This document shows positions 21,848 through 34,593 of a stretch of DNA of 64,000 bases, one piece after another. The notes under the pieces were generated by a model, which worked only from the letters and a program-made list of their open reading frames with translations, was not told the DNA's origin and made no database searches. Location: NCBI GenBank assembly GCA_024752435.1, contig CP103031.1, positions 1,608,001-1,672,000 of the forward strand. Direction: 5' to 3'. The number at the start of each line of letters is the position of its first letter. Positions within the stretch are counted from its first letter, which is position 1. Source of the DNA: Allantophomopsis cytisporea (Eukaryota; Ascomycota; Leotiomycetes; Phacidiales; Phacidiaceae). Both the position numbers and the translations under genes were made by a program.

Positions 21848-23405
21848 TCACTTGAAGTTTAGGCGGAACTTGAAGCTAATAGGAAGTGCCGGATCCGAAA
21901 CTCCCACCTCTTGTCCACTACTCACCAAGTCCTTTATTTTCTTTTCTAAATTATGCCGTGTAGCCTTCTCCAAACTGGCTGGACTCTGCATGTAAAGTGA
22001 GCTCCCTTCTGCTCTGATGGAGGGCTTCTTCAACTGTGCACCAGGAAGAACAGCCAAGCTATCGATGAAGTCCTGTAATGTGCTTTCCCCATCAACATCG
22101 ATATCTCGAGCAGCATTTCCGCATACAGGACAGTCTTCCTTCTGCTCATGCTTGAAAGTATACGTATAGATGCTGTCGTTTCCACTATACATCATGTAGT
22201 TTTCTTCGGGTCCAAGATAAAGGTTACTACTGGTAGCGATTTTGAGGGCTTCATTGCAGCAACTTGCAGCAACGACAGCGTTGGTTGAGGCAATTGCCGG
22301 AATGATGTTCTTGACGACTCCTTGTGTAAGAGAATAGGTGACTCCGGTGATCTTGAACTCTGCAGCACGGTCTGAAGCTTTCTTGAAGAGCCAAGTGATA
22401 TGTTCGGGGTCGTCGTTGTCGAGCTTTGGGAAGGGCTTCTCCTGTTCCCAGGCTATGATATGCGCCCATTCGATACAATGTTCCGGTTGTCGTGGAATAG
22501 TGGCGAGAGTACAGAGAGGCACTGCAGCTCGTGGAGCATGCATGTCTAATTGGCATTCAATACAAGATGTCATAGTGGGGAAAACAACACGAGACTGTCC
22601 CTTGAAACCTGCCGCTCATTAGCTTAACCCAACACAACTCGACTTGGACATACCCTCAGTTCCACCATCAATCAAAGGCTTTAAGCTATCTGGGTTCTCC
22701 GGATCCACCATGTCAATCAGTTGCGAATTTATCCATCGTCGAGCTTCAATACTATCGAGGCCACAAATAACCATGGTGAACTGCATGTAGAACTCGTCAT
22801 CCTTGTCTTGTATCTTGCAGTTATGAGGTGTAATCTTCACGCCCTTCACACGCTTTTCAACGAATTTGGCAGCACACTCTGCTTTCGACTTTCCGACATC
22901 GCTCTGGCGGAAGAGGAATTGTCGATTGAGGTTCGAAACATCGATAGTATCTAGCACTGTTATTAGAGAATGCATGAGGCTCAAGTGATCAGATACTTAC
23001 CCATATCAATAACATGAATGTCCTTAAAACCTGACAAAGCAAGATTCTTGAGGATTTCACATCCGAGTCCGCCAGCACCACTTTTTGGGTTAGCTAGGCA
23101 GTCATACGAGAAAGATATACTCACATAACCCTGTAAGAGATCAGCAGAAGCTTTCAATAGGCTCCAAGTTAGGACCTACAGCAACTTCATCATACCGAGA
23201 TTTTGCATTGGGTCCGGGGCGGCGATATCTTCATCATCTGGGTCCTCTTTTGGGACGAACGGAGCTGGAGCTTTGATAATCGTCTCGAGATACTTCCTAT
23301 GAAATTGTGAGTCTTTATTGTCGATGTTGCCGATTAAACTTACCATCGCTGACTGCCGTTGTCTGAATAATGGTCAACCATCGTCGGTACCACAATATCT
23401 GCCAT
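21848..23405 (-). CDS. UBA3: NEDD8-activating enzyme E1 catalytic subunit UBA3
   Basis: Six exons: 23405-23344, 23296-23180, 23130-23125, 23080-23001, 22950-22654, 22608-21848; 440 residues. The third exon is only 6 nt (GGTTAT) and restores the strand before the nucleotide loop, giving KLLVIGAGGLGCEIL. Further motifs: DTIDVSNLNRQFLFR, the catalytic Cys220 in PLCTLATIPRQPEH, and paired CxxC zinc ligands (SCIEC, CPVCG). The C-terminal ubiquitin-fold domain (SFKFRLNF) recruits the NEDD8 E2. It acts with an Ula1/APPBP1 partner not in this window to adenylate NEDD8, whose gene is at 63.3-63.8 kb. It is divergent from TEL2 with 184 bp between starts. Confidence 0.94.
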
Positions 23406-23589
23406 GGTGTAAATTCAAGGAACTGGGGAGGTATGGAGCGGAAGCATTCGCTCACAAATGACGATACTTATCGCTTAAGCGCTATCATAAGCGCTCCAAA
23501 CGCATATATCAACGCTACAGGTGACAGGCGCAAAGGACGTCCAGAGACACAAAAAAGCTCTCAGGCCGATTTAAAGTTTCGATGTAAGA
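23406..23589. promoter_or_regulatory. compact bidirectional promoter UBA3/TEL2
   Basis: Only 184 bp separate the two divergent start codons, so the genes must share promoter sequence. Confidence 0.6.
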
Positions 23590-26500
23590 ATGGAGGATCT
23601 ACTCACTCCTGTGAGTACTGCTTATAAGGCTTCTCAAGAAGCACCAGAAGAATTTCTGGTCGAAGTCAAACGGACCGTTTCTACGCCTGCACCCGAAACC
23701 CACAGCCTTCATAGGTCACCTGACACGCCAGAAGGAACTCTGGAGGCTCTTCGACATCAACCTGATTTTGAGACGTTAAGCTTGATATTGCAACAGTTGG
23801 ATTCTTCCAATACATCTTTCGACATCAAATCACCAAGTCCCATTGCCGCTCAGCTTGTTAATGTGCTGGTTGCGGAGATCATTCCCAGCTACTGGTCAAT
23901 ATTGAAGTCACAAGTATCTGGCTCCAACAAAAAACCAAAATCGAACGAAAAGAAGCATGAAAGACTTCTACTCTTGGGCGTTCTTCGGAGTGTAACAGGC
24001 TTGAATGCTATATTGGGTCGGATCAAGGCCTTGATCCAAGAGGAACAGAGCAGCAAGGGAAATAAGGCCAGCAAGGAAGTCATAGCGGTGGCTGGAAAGT
24101 CTGTGGCACTTCGAGATCTTGTCGAGGTTGTCCAAAGTATTTTAGATTCGGATTCGCTAGTTTGCGATTTTCATACAACTATTCAAAATATTATTGGGAA
24201 CTCCTCTCGACACACGGCTTTATGGCAGGAGTTTGTGGCGTTAATAGGTGGTGGAAAGATTTTGTCGAATATTGCAGAAGCTGTGGCGATAATCAATGAA
24301 ACGAGTAGAACGATCGAAAATAATCAATGGGTAGCGGACGGAGCACAGTACTGTTGCTGGCTTGGACGGAACTTCTGTCAGTGGATAAGGGTAATGTCTG
24401 CGGATGACACCGTAGCATGGAAAAATTGTACTGCTTTGATGAGCAAGTCATTTAGACTTGGGCATACAGGTAAGGGACTTGTGTATTGATACACGTTCTA
24501 AACTAACATTCACAGACAAGGTTATATTGGAGGTTATATTGGGTTTACTGCTCCAGGAAGATGAGAATTCAGCGAGTTTGCAAAATCTACTCAGTCATCT
24601 ACCAGCCTATGACCAGAAGACCTTTATTGCATGCAGTCTCAAGTTCCTTGCACAAAGACTTCCTTCAAACCAAATCTCCGACTTCAATAGTGAATGGTGG
24701 AAGGAAGATGCCGATCATGTCGCTGCTGCAGCAGGCCTTTTGGACATACTGCTTGCTGATCAAGAGCCTCGAACGAGACATATCATCAGTTGGCTTACGA
24801 GTGCGAGTGGGGCTGGAATAGGAGAGACGGTTGGTATAAGGCGAGCTGCTCTTGCAGCACTCTCGAAAGATCGACATTCCATGGAAGATGTTCTCGAGAA
24901 ATCGATGGTACAGTTTGGAGACCAACTGTATATCAAGCATACACCTGTATTACAACAAGAAGGCACGCAAAATAGCACTCCTAAGTACCTTGACAATTGC
25001 TGATGTAAGTCTTAGTTCACACACAGGTTCTCCTATTAGCTGCTGGGTATGTTCATCGAACAAGTCCCATGCGCTTGTCCATGATTATGAGATCTGGGAA
25101 TTATCTAAGCGCCATCTCAAACCGTCTTGGTTCGTCATCAACTAGAGCTAGAATTCTTGGTATGATCGTTGGAGAGACATTATCTGGCTATGTCGACAAA
25201 GTGGGCCAGCAGATGAGCTTCAAAATGGAGGAGACAGAAACTTTAGACGCCAAGTGGTACAAGAGCCTCATTTCGGTCAAGGATAATATTGGGTCGACGG
25301 CCCCTCTGAAGTCAGGAGCAGTTATGAAAAAGCCAAAGAAGATACCAGCGCCCAAACCAAAGTCTCAGAAACCCCCTCAACAGAACTCCTCGAAAATAGT
25401 TGCTATTGAAGAGCTTTCGGATACAGACTCTGATGATGATGGCCCAACATACCAAAAGCCAGATTCTGATGCCGAGGACTCAGATGAAGACGCAACACTC
25501 GTCACACGAAACAAACCTACGGTACCCGTCTACATCCGGGACTTGATAACTTACATCCGCAATCATGACTCCTATGACCACCAGCTTCTCGCTCTAACAA
25601 CCGCTCCCTCCCTCATCCGTCGCAAGGCCACCTTCGGTACCGAGGTGACCTCACACGCTACCGAGCTGGCCACCCTCTTTGTCGGCTTGCAAGACAAATA
25701 TGACATCCCCAATTTCCAAGACTTGCGCCTGCAATCCCTCATCTCCCTATTGACATCCGTTCCGACACTTGGCCCTTGGTTCGCAAAGACCTTCTTCGAC
25801 GGCGACTACTCTATTTCACAACGTGCCTCAATTCTCACAGTCCTTGGCCTCTCAGCGCGCGAACTAGGCGGCTTCGGTGCTCAAGACGCGCAGCTAAGCA
25901 CAGCTAAACCGTCTGCGGAAGCAACGGCCTTCCCGTCGAAAACACTCCCGCCAAAGATGGCAGCCATTTATGCCCCGCCACCTACTGATCCCGTTGCAGC
26001 ACTATCCTCCTCCCTCGCAAGTACCATGCTTGCTCCCCTCGCTGCCTCGGCTGCCGACCAAGTTACCGGGCCAAACATTCTCAAAACTCGTACCTTCTCT
26101 TCACGGTTGGCCATTGAAGCACGTCGTAGCAAGCCAATCCCTAACGCTTTAGCGGCACTCGTAGGCACAAACTTCTTCTTTCCATTGACAGGCCGATTTG
26201 CTGCACATCTACGAGCATATGGGGCGGGGAATGTTGTCTTCTCACCGTTTCTGCTGAGTACGTTTCTTAAGACGCTTGCGATTATCTTGCATGCCAGTGG
26301 ACCGGCTACGCTTTCGCTGCCTCAGATGACGAGCGAGTTTTTGGATCTGCTGCTTAGTGTGAGGCAAGGAGATGATGTACTGGTTGTGGAAGGGGTATTA
26401 TTTGGGGTGCTGACTGTGCTGGAACTTCATGATGAGGCTGGCGGACGTACGTTGGCGGAAACGCATGCAAGAGAGTTGCTGGAGATACAGGGGTGGACTG

Positions 26501-26637
26501 ATGGGGTTTTTGGGAGGCTGAGTGGGGGTGGTGAGGATGAGCGGGTTAGGAGTTTGGCGGCTGGGGTGTTAGTTAGGATTTCTGGAGTCGTGGAGAAGTA
26601 CCAGGCTCTTTTAGTTGGGGAGTTGGGCGGGTTCTAG
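23590..26637 (+). CDS. TEL2: telomere length regulation protein TEL2
   Basis: Three exons, 23590-24469, 24516-24962 and 25016-26637; 982 residues. The second intron has no workable GT donor. Using GC at 24963 with AG at 25015 joins QQE to VHTQVLLLAAGYVHR in frame, fitting the conserved Tel2 block as I recall it. Downstream are the family motifs NYLSAISNRLGSSSTRARILGMIVGE and a highly acidic Ser/Asp stretch (ELSDTDSDDDG, about residues 640-670), a typical CK2-type site that R2TP/PIH proteins bind. The rest is helical-repeat sequence. Tel2, in the TTT complex, stabilises PIKK kinases such as TOR, ATM and ATR. The acidic linker and C-terminal domain are intact. Confidence 0.9.
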
Positions 26638-27271
26638 ATTGGGTATTGTAGAGATGTATGTACAAGTACTTGATGTCTCGACACGCTGAAGGGCGAGCTG
26701 TGAATTTCATATCCAGGATATCGTGTACAATTGATGGTGACTAAGAAAATGATCATTAAACAAGATTTTGTCCAGATTTCATCACTATACTCCATTTAAC
26801 TACGCTTGAAAATCTTTTAAGTTTCCCGCATACATAAGTGGGATTGACTGATGTACAAGTGAGTGTGCGAGCTCCATTAACCATAAACTGCTATCATATG
26901 ATATTGTCAAGCAAGCTATATAGACATACCTTCCCCAGAATTTCGAAATTATGTGTTGATGCGAACATTTTTCCAAAACCATATTGAGTTTGGATTTTAG
27001 AAACTATATAGAAAAAGGTTATCCACACAAGAAACCTTGCGTTGTCCAATATCGAATAGACCTTATCTTATCCGCAGATCTGAGGAGAAGACACCAGGCG
27101 TCGGGACGGCTCGCACGGGTATTATAGGCACGGCCTTCCAAGCCCAGTCCCGCAAGAGCAGTGCCGGCCCCCTGTAACAACGATACCCCACCACACCTCC
27201 ACACAACACCGCCAGATCCCAAGCTCCTATCCCAGCCGCAACGCCGTACAAACACCACCACCGCCATCAAA
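26638..27271. promoter_or_regulatory. intergenic region upstream of capping protein beta
   Basis: Holds the TEL2 3' UTR and the presumed capping-protein promoter; no gene seen. Confidence 0.5.
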
Positions 27272-28270
27272 ATGGACCAATTCGACAGTGCCCTGTACGT
27301 GTCCCTCCCGCCCAGCTCCCAATCATACTAACAGAAGCAGCGACCTCCTCCGCCGCCTCGACCCCAAACACACAACCGCCCACCTCAACTCCCTCCTAAC
27401 CCTCGTCCCAGACCTCACCGAAGACCTGCTCTCCTCCGTTGACCAGCCCCTCACCATCTCCCGCTGCCGCAAGACTGGTCGCGATTACCTGCTGTGCGAC
27501 TACAACCGCGACGGCGACAGCTACAGATCCCCATGGAGTAACGAGTTCGAGGCCGCGCCAGGCACATCGGGGGGAGCGTCTGGGGAAGGGGGCGTAGGCG
27601 AAGCGGGCAATGAGGGGGCGGGTGAGGGAGCGGTGCCGAGCGAGCGTGTGCGCAAGATGGAGATCAAGGCGAATGAGGCATTCGATGTGTACCGGGAACT
27701 GTATTACGAGGGAGGCGTATCCAGTGTTTACTTCTGGAACTTGGATGATGGGTTTGCGGGCGTGGTTTTGCTTAAGAAAGGTATGTGTGGCATGGAAGGA
27801 GCTCCTCTTGCAGGTTAGAACCTTTTGGGTTGAGAGGCGGAACTTGAATGGGGTGTTGGGCAGAGCTAATTGTCGCAGTTGCACCAGCAAGCTCCTCGTC
27901 TGAAGGCTCGTGGGACTCAATCCACGTCTTCGAAGCCATTGACCGCGCACGAACGGCACACTACAAACTCACATCTACCGTCATCCTGTCGCTCAGCGCA
28001 TCGACAGATGCTCTGGGTGCGCTGGACCTTAGTGGCAACATGACGAGACAGGTGGAGCAGGATATGGCCGTCGAAGATGACAACTCTCACATCGCAAATA
28101 TTGGACGTTTGGTTGAGGATATGGAGCTTAAGATGAGAAACTTGTTACAGGAAGTTTACTTCGGCAAGGCGAAGGATGTTGTTGGTGATTTGAGGAGCAT
28201 TGGCTCTTTGGGAGAGAAGGCTACTGAAAGAGATGCTCATAAGGAGATGATTAACAGTATGAAGCGATAA
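27272..28270 (+). CDS. CAP2: F-actin-capping protein subunit beta
   Basis: Three exons, 27272-27294, 27341-27780 and 27879-28270; 284 residues. The 23-nt first coding exon gives MDQFDSAL, joining to DLLRRLDPKHT. Family blocks: EDLLSSVDQPL, GRDYLLCDYNRDGDSYRSPW, GGVSSVYFWNLDDGFAGVVL, SWDSIHVFEA and the C-terminal SHIANIGRLVEDMELKMRNL. A Gly/Ala/Glu-rich insertion near residues 95-120 (TSGGASGEGGVGEAGNEGAG) lengthens the loop after SPWSNEF relative to animals. The beta subunit pairs with Cap1 to cap actin barbed ends, for example at cortical patches. GC content is higher in this gene than in its neighbours. Confidence 0.95.
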
Positions 28271-28507
28271 GGGAATTTGAGAAGAGGTTGACAGCTTAGA
28301 TTGAACGATACACACTTCAAGACCACATCCACAGTCTTCGATGAATATATGCTCCGACTATATTCGATTTTTGCTAAACTACTCACTCCATAGACGCATA
28401 TCTCGTTTACGAACATAACTCAAAGAGAACAGACATATCAACAGCAAAAAACAACAATACAAGTTCTAATACGCCCAACTCCGTCGTCATAACTCATAAT
28501 CCACCCC

Positions 28508-29127
28508 TCAACCATACCAATCATAAATCAACCTAACCTTAAGCACCTCGTCCCCCTTCGTAACCACAACCCTCCTAGTATAATATCTCTTCCCCTCAAT
28601 AACCGCAAACCCCCAAATCTGCCTAGCAGTCCACCCCCTCTCCTCATTATCCACAAAACTCTCAATCCAACCCTCGCCCTGCGGCCCGACATTCTCAACC
28701 TCCCACCCATCAGTCAAGAAGCCATCATCAACGCCGTCAATGCCACACCACCGACTCTTCCCCTTGAGCTTCCCAAACAGATGGTCCTCGTGCTCGCGCT
28801 CCACCCAGTCCAGCGTCCGCTTCTCAGACGTGCCCTTCACGCCGCCCGTCGCCGTCTGCTCGATGTCGATGTGCGTCAGGCTGTCGGCCTCCGAGGTGTA
28901 TTCCTTGACGTGCAGCGTGATGGTTGCCCAGGCGATGGCCTTGCGCGTGAACCAGGATACGCCTTGCAGGGCGAGGACGGCGTCGGTGTCGTCGGATAGG
29001 GTTTTGTTCTGGGGAGTGTTAGATGGGAATTGAGGGATCAGAGGATGAGGGGGGGGATAGGAGGGTGGTATACCATTACCCAGTTCCCGGTCAGGTTGGC
29101 GAGGGTTTTCTCGGGTGGTGCGGCCAT
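28508..29127 (-). CDS. conserved fungal protein, possible lipocalin-like fold
   Basis: Two exons, 29127-29074 and 29008-28508; 184 residues. It begins MAAPPEKTLANLTGNWVM, joined across a 65-nt intron to NKTLSDDTDAVLALQGVSWF. The alternating-hydrophobic pattern (THIDIEQTATGG, WTARQIWGFAVIEGKRYYTRRVVV) reads as a beta-barrel, and GNW near the start is reminiscent of the lipocalin G-x-W motif. I recall similar proteins in many ascomycetes but no name. No signal peptide or membrane helix is visible, so it is probably cytosolic. Function unknown; the fold is inference. Confidence 0.8.
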
Positions 29128-30270
29128 GATGATGGCGAGGGAAATGGCGGAGTTGATGGATGCGGGGTATGGAGGGAGCTATGAGGATTTGGGGAATTCG
29201 ATGGTGTGAATTGGAGATGAGGGATTATTTGAGATGAAGCTGGAGATGGCTCGAGAATTGTAGGTCGGATCTGGAATTGAGCGGAGATGAGGTTGTGCTT
29301 ATTGATTGTGGTACGAGCTGTGGAGGTGTGAATATGTCCCTCAATTGGAGCTCAGTCCGAGCCCGTCATATCGGGGAGTTGCAGCTCCGTGTGGGGTAGA
29401 CACAAATAGCACAACGTTGTACCTGTGTGTGAGTACATAGCTGCATAAGGGAGCTCACAGCTTGCAACAAGGTTAAGCTTGCCATCCATTGGATGATCGA
29501 ATTATACGAATATTCCACCATTGCAGGTGACTCCTTTAAAAATCACTCCACTCTGCTTTATTCTAGTTCTTTCAACATAAGATAAATCATCGGAATAATA
29601 TATCCCTACTATGAGTGAACGTATTTTTTCAATCAAATATAGAAGACCTTATGAATGTATATAGTTCTTTCTGTTCAACAAACCACCACACCCAAACCAA
29701 AAATATATCAACCTTCTCTCACTCTCCTGACAATGCACCGGATAACGCACACAAAGAATCTCTATATCTCATAACATAGAACAGAGAGACTCCTCCACGA
29801 AGAAAGAAAAATAAGAGTCCTCTAGAAATAAAATTCCATCCTTATTCTTCGCTGCTCTGCTCTGCTCTGCTCTGCTCTGCTCTGCTCTGCTCTGCTCTGC
29901 TACAATACAACATAAATGTCTACTCCCCCACACGCACTCCAAAGACCGATCAAGCCCCGCATGGACAGAAAAACCAACCACAATACAAGTAACAGCAACC
30001 CCTAAACCCCTCCAAATGCCACACAGTATGATTTCGTAAAAAGAAGAAGAAAAAAAGGGGGACAAAATATCCAAGATAAGATATAAGAAAGGCAAACAGG
30101 CAATTAGAATGACCAAAATACTACAGAAAATGAGACATAGATCCAAGGTCGGGAGCTAGGCAGAGGGATTAAGTCCCCAGTTCACCTTTCCACTCTTCCA
30201 ATTATTTTCTTTTCTTTTCTTTTCAAAAAAAACAGAAACAAAAAAACATCCCGGGATAGGGAAGGCACAA
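29128..30270. other. intergenic region with pentamer repeat
   Basis: Contains a (TCTGC)n array at 29851-29900 and A-rich stretches near 30035 and 30225 that probably belong to the 3' UTR of the SDR gene. No gene supported. Confidence 0.5.
29851..29900. repeat. (TCTGC)n pentamer microsatellite
   Basis: About nine perfect tandem TCTGC units. Confidence 0.92.
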
Positions 30271-31592
30271 TCAAGGCCACCAGTTCATCCTCTTGTAACT
30301 CTCGATTTGCGCCTCGAGCTCCTCCTTGTTGATTTGCGGCTTCTCATACACGAAGTCAGCCACCTTCTCGAAGCGCGAGCCATCGAGACACAGATCCGTA
30401 TCCTTAAGGAGCTCCTTCTCCATAAACGGTGAGAGGGGGCCAGGGCGCGTGATCTTGGCATCTTCGAGAAGTTCCGCCCATGGACCGAGGACATCATCAT
30501 TGATATCGTCAACGACAGAGTCCATATTCAGTCTGGCGAACGTGCTGATCAAACTACCCTGGAAACCTGTCTCGATCTTGAAGATCTCGCCGATGAGTGT
30601 AGAGATTGTGCCTTGGGAGGTGTCTCCATGGTCGACGATGTTGAAGATAGGTGTTGGCCCGAAGTCCGCCTCCCAGCCCTTCTGGCCGTGAGCGCGCCAC
30701 TCAGCGGCCGTCCATAAAGCGCGCACCGTGTCGTGGATGTGCACAGTGTTGACGCGCAGGTCCTTGGTCCAGAGCCACTTCATCTCCTCCTGTAAGTGCT
30801 GGTAGACGCGCGCCATAGTGAGGGCTGTGCCAACGAATTTCGACTCGTATTCACCGTAGACATGCGCCATTCGGAGGATCACAAGGTTCAAACTGTTTGT
30901 GTGTCAGTATAGTCCTTGCCCAATCCATACGGTGGTGGTGTGCTGGTTGGAAGCTCACATACCCTTCAATTTTGCTCAGTTCCTCCTCTGCGCGCAGCTT
31001 GTACTGCGAAATCTTGGTCCATGGTTTCAGCTTGTCGCTCTCTTTCCGCGGCTTGTCATCTGGCTTGTACACCATGCCCGTACTGATCTCGACGAAGGCC
31101 TTGACGCCTCTCTTGGCGGCCTCCTTACCAGCTTCTATGGACAAGTCCAAGGAGCGCAGCTTGTAGACCTCATCTTCTTGCGAATACCGTGTCTCGCCAC
31201 CGCAGTTGAATACGTAGTCCCATTGTTTGCCGTTGCTACGGTCGAATATCCGTGGTAATGATTCTGTTGTGTCGATGTCAGTTTTAGATTTGCTCAATTT
31301 TCGGAAGGGTAAGGAAATGGGATGTGCTTCGCTTTGCTTTGCCGTTGCCATTGAAGTGGGGGGTGGAGGGGTCGATTGGTAACTCACGTTCTCTACTCGC
31401 ATCCGCCTGCATGAATCTTTCCTGTGAACAAGCCTCTTGGAATTCCGGAGCCAGCCATGCTAATTGAGGCAGTACCTTATCCACCAATCTGATTTCCGAC
31501 GTGAGGTTGTTGGTATGTAGGTAGCGAGTGAGATGGCGACCTAGGTATCCCAAACCCCCAATGATCAGAACAGAAGGCTTTTCTTCCGCCAT
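30271..31592 (-). CDS. NAD-dependent epimerase/dehydratase-like SDR
   Basis: Three exons, 31592-31388, 31263-30963 and 30892-30271; 375 residues. The N-terminus has the extended-SDR dinucleotide loop (VLIIGGLGYLGRHL) with an acidic residue at the end of the second strand (RLVDK). The core continues YVFNCGGETRY, FVEISTGMVY and LVILRMAHVYGEY. The usual catalytic YxxxK is not evident: the expected place reads ISQYKLRAEEEL, with no Lys four residues after Tyr. It could use another arrangement or be a non-catalytic nucleotide-binding protein. Substrate unknown. A 124-nt intron near the N-terminus contains in-frame sequence but is needed to restore the conserved core. Confidence 0.88.
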
Positions 31593-32411
31593 TATTTTTT
31601 TTTTGGTTTCGATTGTCGCTTTTTAGTGGGAAAGATGATCAAAAAAAATGATGGTCTATGTGGATATCAATGGAAGGAAAGTTCTTTCGAGAAGGGATAG
31701 CGGTGGAGAGGTAGTTGGTGGGGTGGGATGGTGTAATAGAGCTGTCGGCAGTCGATGCGGTGTGCAGTGAGAGTCGAGCAGAATTGTGAAAGAGTTAAGA
31801 GAGATGGAGTGAAGGAGTTTTGCAAGTGAGGATCGTGAGATTGAGCGGGAGGGTGAATGAATAAGTGAGATATGAAGATGTGAAGATCTGAATACGTAAG
31901 AGGGTCCGAGTATATGTGTGTGCAGCTTTTGAATGTTGTGCGAGTCTTGGAGTGCTGCTTTGCTGAGTTGAGTTGTGTGGTGTGTGGTGAATGTGGAGAG
32001 AGAGAGAGTGTGTGTGTGTGCGTGCGTGCGTGTGTTTGCTTTTCGAGATCGTTTCAGGGGAGAGCTCTCTCTTTTACTCTTACTCTTAATCTCTCCAAAC
32101 ACCTCAGGTCCTCGTCTTTTCTCTCTTGATTTCCAGGGTTTTTATCGATAACGACAGCAAGGATGAGGGAAAAAGAATAATGGAAAAAGAAAGCAGAGCT
32201 GGAAAATGACAGCTCTCCTTTCAATAAATATTTCACCCCAAGGTCGAATGAATGGATCTGGTGGGTTCTCAAGTAAATAGAGTGGAAAGAGAAATAATGA
32301 ACCCAAAAATCAAAGCTGGTCAATCCCAATTTATTGAAAGGAAATAAACTGGAATGCCGTCCTTCCACCTCTGCTATATGCTCTCCAGTCTCCGGTGTCC
32401 AGCTCTTTTTG

Positions 32412-32452
32412 ATAATTTGATATTTGATATTTGATATTGGATATTGGATAAT
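32412..32452. repeat. heptamer minisatellite (ATATTTG/ATATTGG)
   Basis: About five degenerate 7-bp units. A 22-nt stretch (32429-32450) recurs exactly in inverted orientation at 34626-34647. Confidence 0.8.
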
Positions 32453-34593
32453 AGGTTTTTTCTTTTTGGCTAGGCCTGAATTTCGGACGTTGAGGAAGCT
32501 TTGGCTTAGTTGTACACAGTGTGAGCTCTCTGTCTGACCTTCTTCTGTGCGGGCTCCAGCGTATGTCTCTCTCTGACCTGAGCAGTGACTCTGACTCTGG
32601 CTCTGTAGCTTTCTGGCTACTCTATGTATACAGTAAGTGGGTGGCAGTTTGAGCTACGTGTGTCTCGCAGCGAAATTCGTCTGAGAGGTGTCACTTATAG
32701 GGGTTGCTTGGATTGCCCACGAGTCAATGCACACGAAGCAAAGCCCTTTACCCTCACGACCCTCCAGAGCCCTTGTCACTTTTACAAACAGAGTACGAAA
32801 AAGAAGAAGAAGAAAAAGTCAATTCTGCACTGCGAAGCCTTAGACAATTGATTGTCTTCGGTTATTGGCGCTGCTGATGACGCTGATGATGATGGACTCG
32901 ACTATCAAGTACTTAGAAGCTTGAGTAGGGGGGGGGTATGGATATAGTGAGTGGGACTTTGGCAACTGTGAGACTCAAGGACTGATAGGCTAAGAGACTG
33001 AGGGACTATGAGACCGTGAGACTCGACGGAAGTCCCTTAGTACCTTAGTACCGGACTTTACTCAAGAAGTGACCACTGGCACTGACACCAGGACCAACCA
33101 AGGGACCTCTGGGCGGCTAATGAGAAATGCGGATGCGGATGCGGATGAGTGGGATCTGAACGGCGTTGTTGGAAGAGCGCAGAGGCCCGAGAGGCGTTCC
33201 GTCCCGTCTCCAGGGACTGAATGGCGCCGAAGCTCCCAATCGTCCGTCTGTAAAGTGCGGATAAATATTCTAGAGAAGTCGTGGGCACCAAGTACAAAGT
33301 TATTTCAGGGCAGAGCTCACGCGGTAGGGAAGCTGATTTCGTGTTTCAAACTGCGGAATTATGTCAAATCGGTATACGGCGATGAGGTGCAGTGTATGGC
33401 GTATATCGTCGAAAGACAAAAAAGAGCAGAGAGATCCGTGACAGGAGGATATAGGAGGATATAAAGAATGTAGGCGTGATGAGGCTTTTGGGCGCCTCAG
33501 CTAACGTCGTCAAACTTCAGCGTAACGGAGTCGGAGTCGATATGTGGAATGGTCTTTCGCAACAGCTTCCTCGACGAACGCCTTGTGGCTATTTATGCTA
33601 AGTAGGATATCTGTCTACCTCAATGAAGAGCCGTCTATTACCGATTCTTATTCTTATTCTTGTTCTTCTCTGAATGCGGTCTTATCTATCATTTGTCCAT
33701 CATTTGTACTATGATTCTTTCCATCTCTTCTATTGATTCTCGCTCTTCCGATCCGCTATCAGTCCCCGCGAGAGAGACCCCGATGCCGACGTGAAGCTAA
33801 TCGAGGTACGTACCACATCCACATTCGCAGCCATCCGCGGGCCTGTGAGCTTCTGGCCTTTCTAGCTTCACCATATCAATCATGATTGACCTCAAATGCC
33901 AGTTAACTTGTCTTTCTCTTTCCACCATTTTAAATTTTACGGTACATCCCTTTCCTTTCTCTTGACAGCACCTTTGATCTGAATCAGTCTTGTGGCTATT
34001 GAAAGTTAAAAGAGAACTTCGATTGTCTGTTCGCAATTCCGCAATATAACGAGTTCGCAATTCCGTCATATCATATAACGGGCGTCATGAGCGTCTTCGG
34101 CGGCTTGATGATGGACGTCTTCGATTCTTCACAGTCGCAGTACAAGCTACGGATCCATATGTGATCCATACATACGACGTACATATCTACGAAGTGCATA
34201 CATGCCCTACGCTACTTCATATCGTGAACATATAGGGCGTGGCACAGCTGTGATTTCATGAATCACCTCCCAACAGCCAGGTACAGCGGATTATGGACTT
34301 CCGCATGATTACGATTTCAGCCGGCAACTAATGGTGAGAGTAGTAATATTCGCTGTATTATCTGCTTTCTTCAGGGGTTCGGTGCTTACGAGGTCAAAGT
34401 GAAGGTCATGTATATATACATCCACCCATATGCATATTTATATTATGATCAATGATTTGTGTACAATATCGTACACACGGAGAGTGTGCTACGAGGTATC
34501 ATGTCTCTTTGAAGCATTGAGTGCATAAGTCTCACTGTATGATGTACCTTGCATGCATACCCGTCCGCTCATCATCACCGGCTGGAAAGAGAT

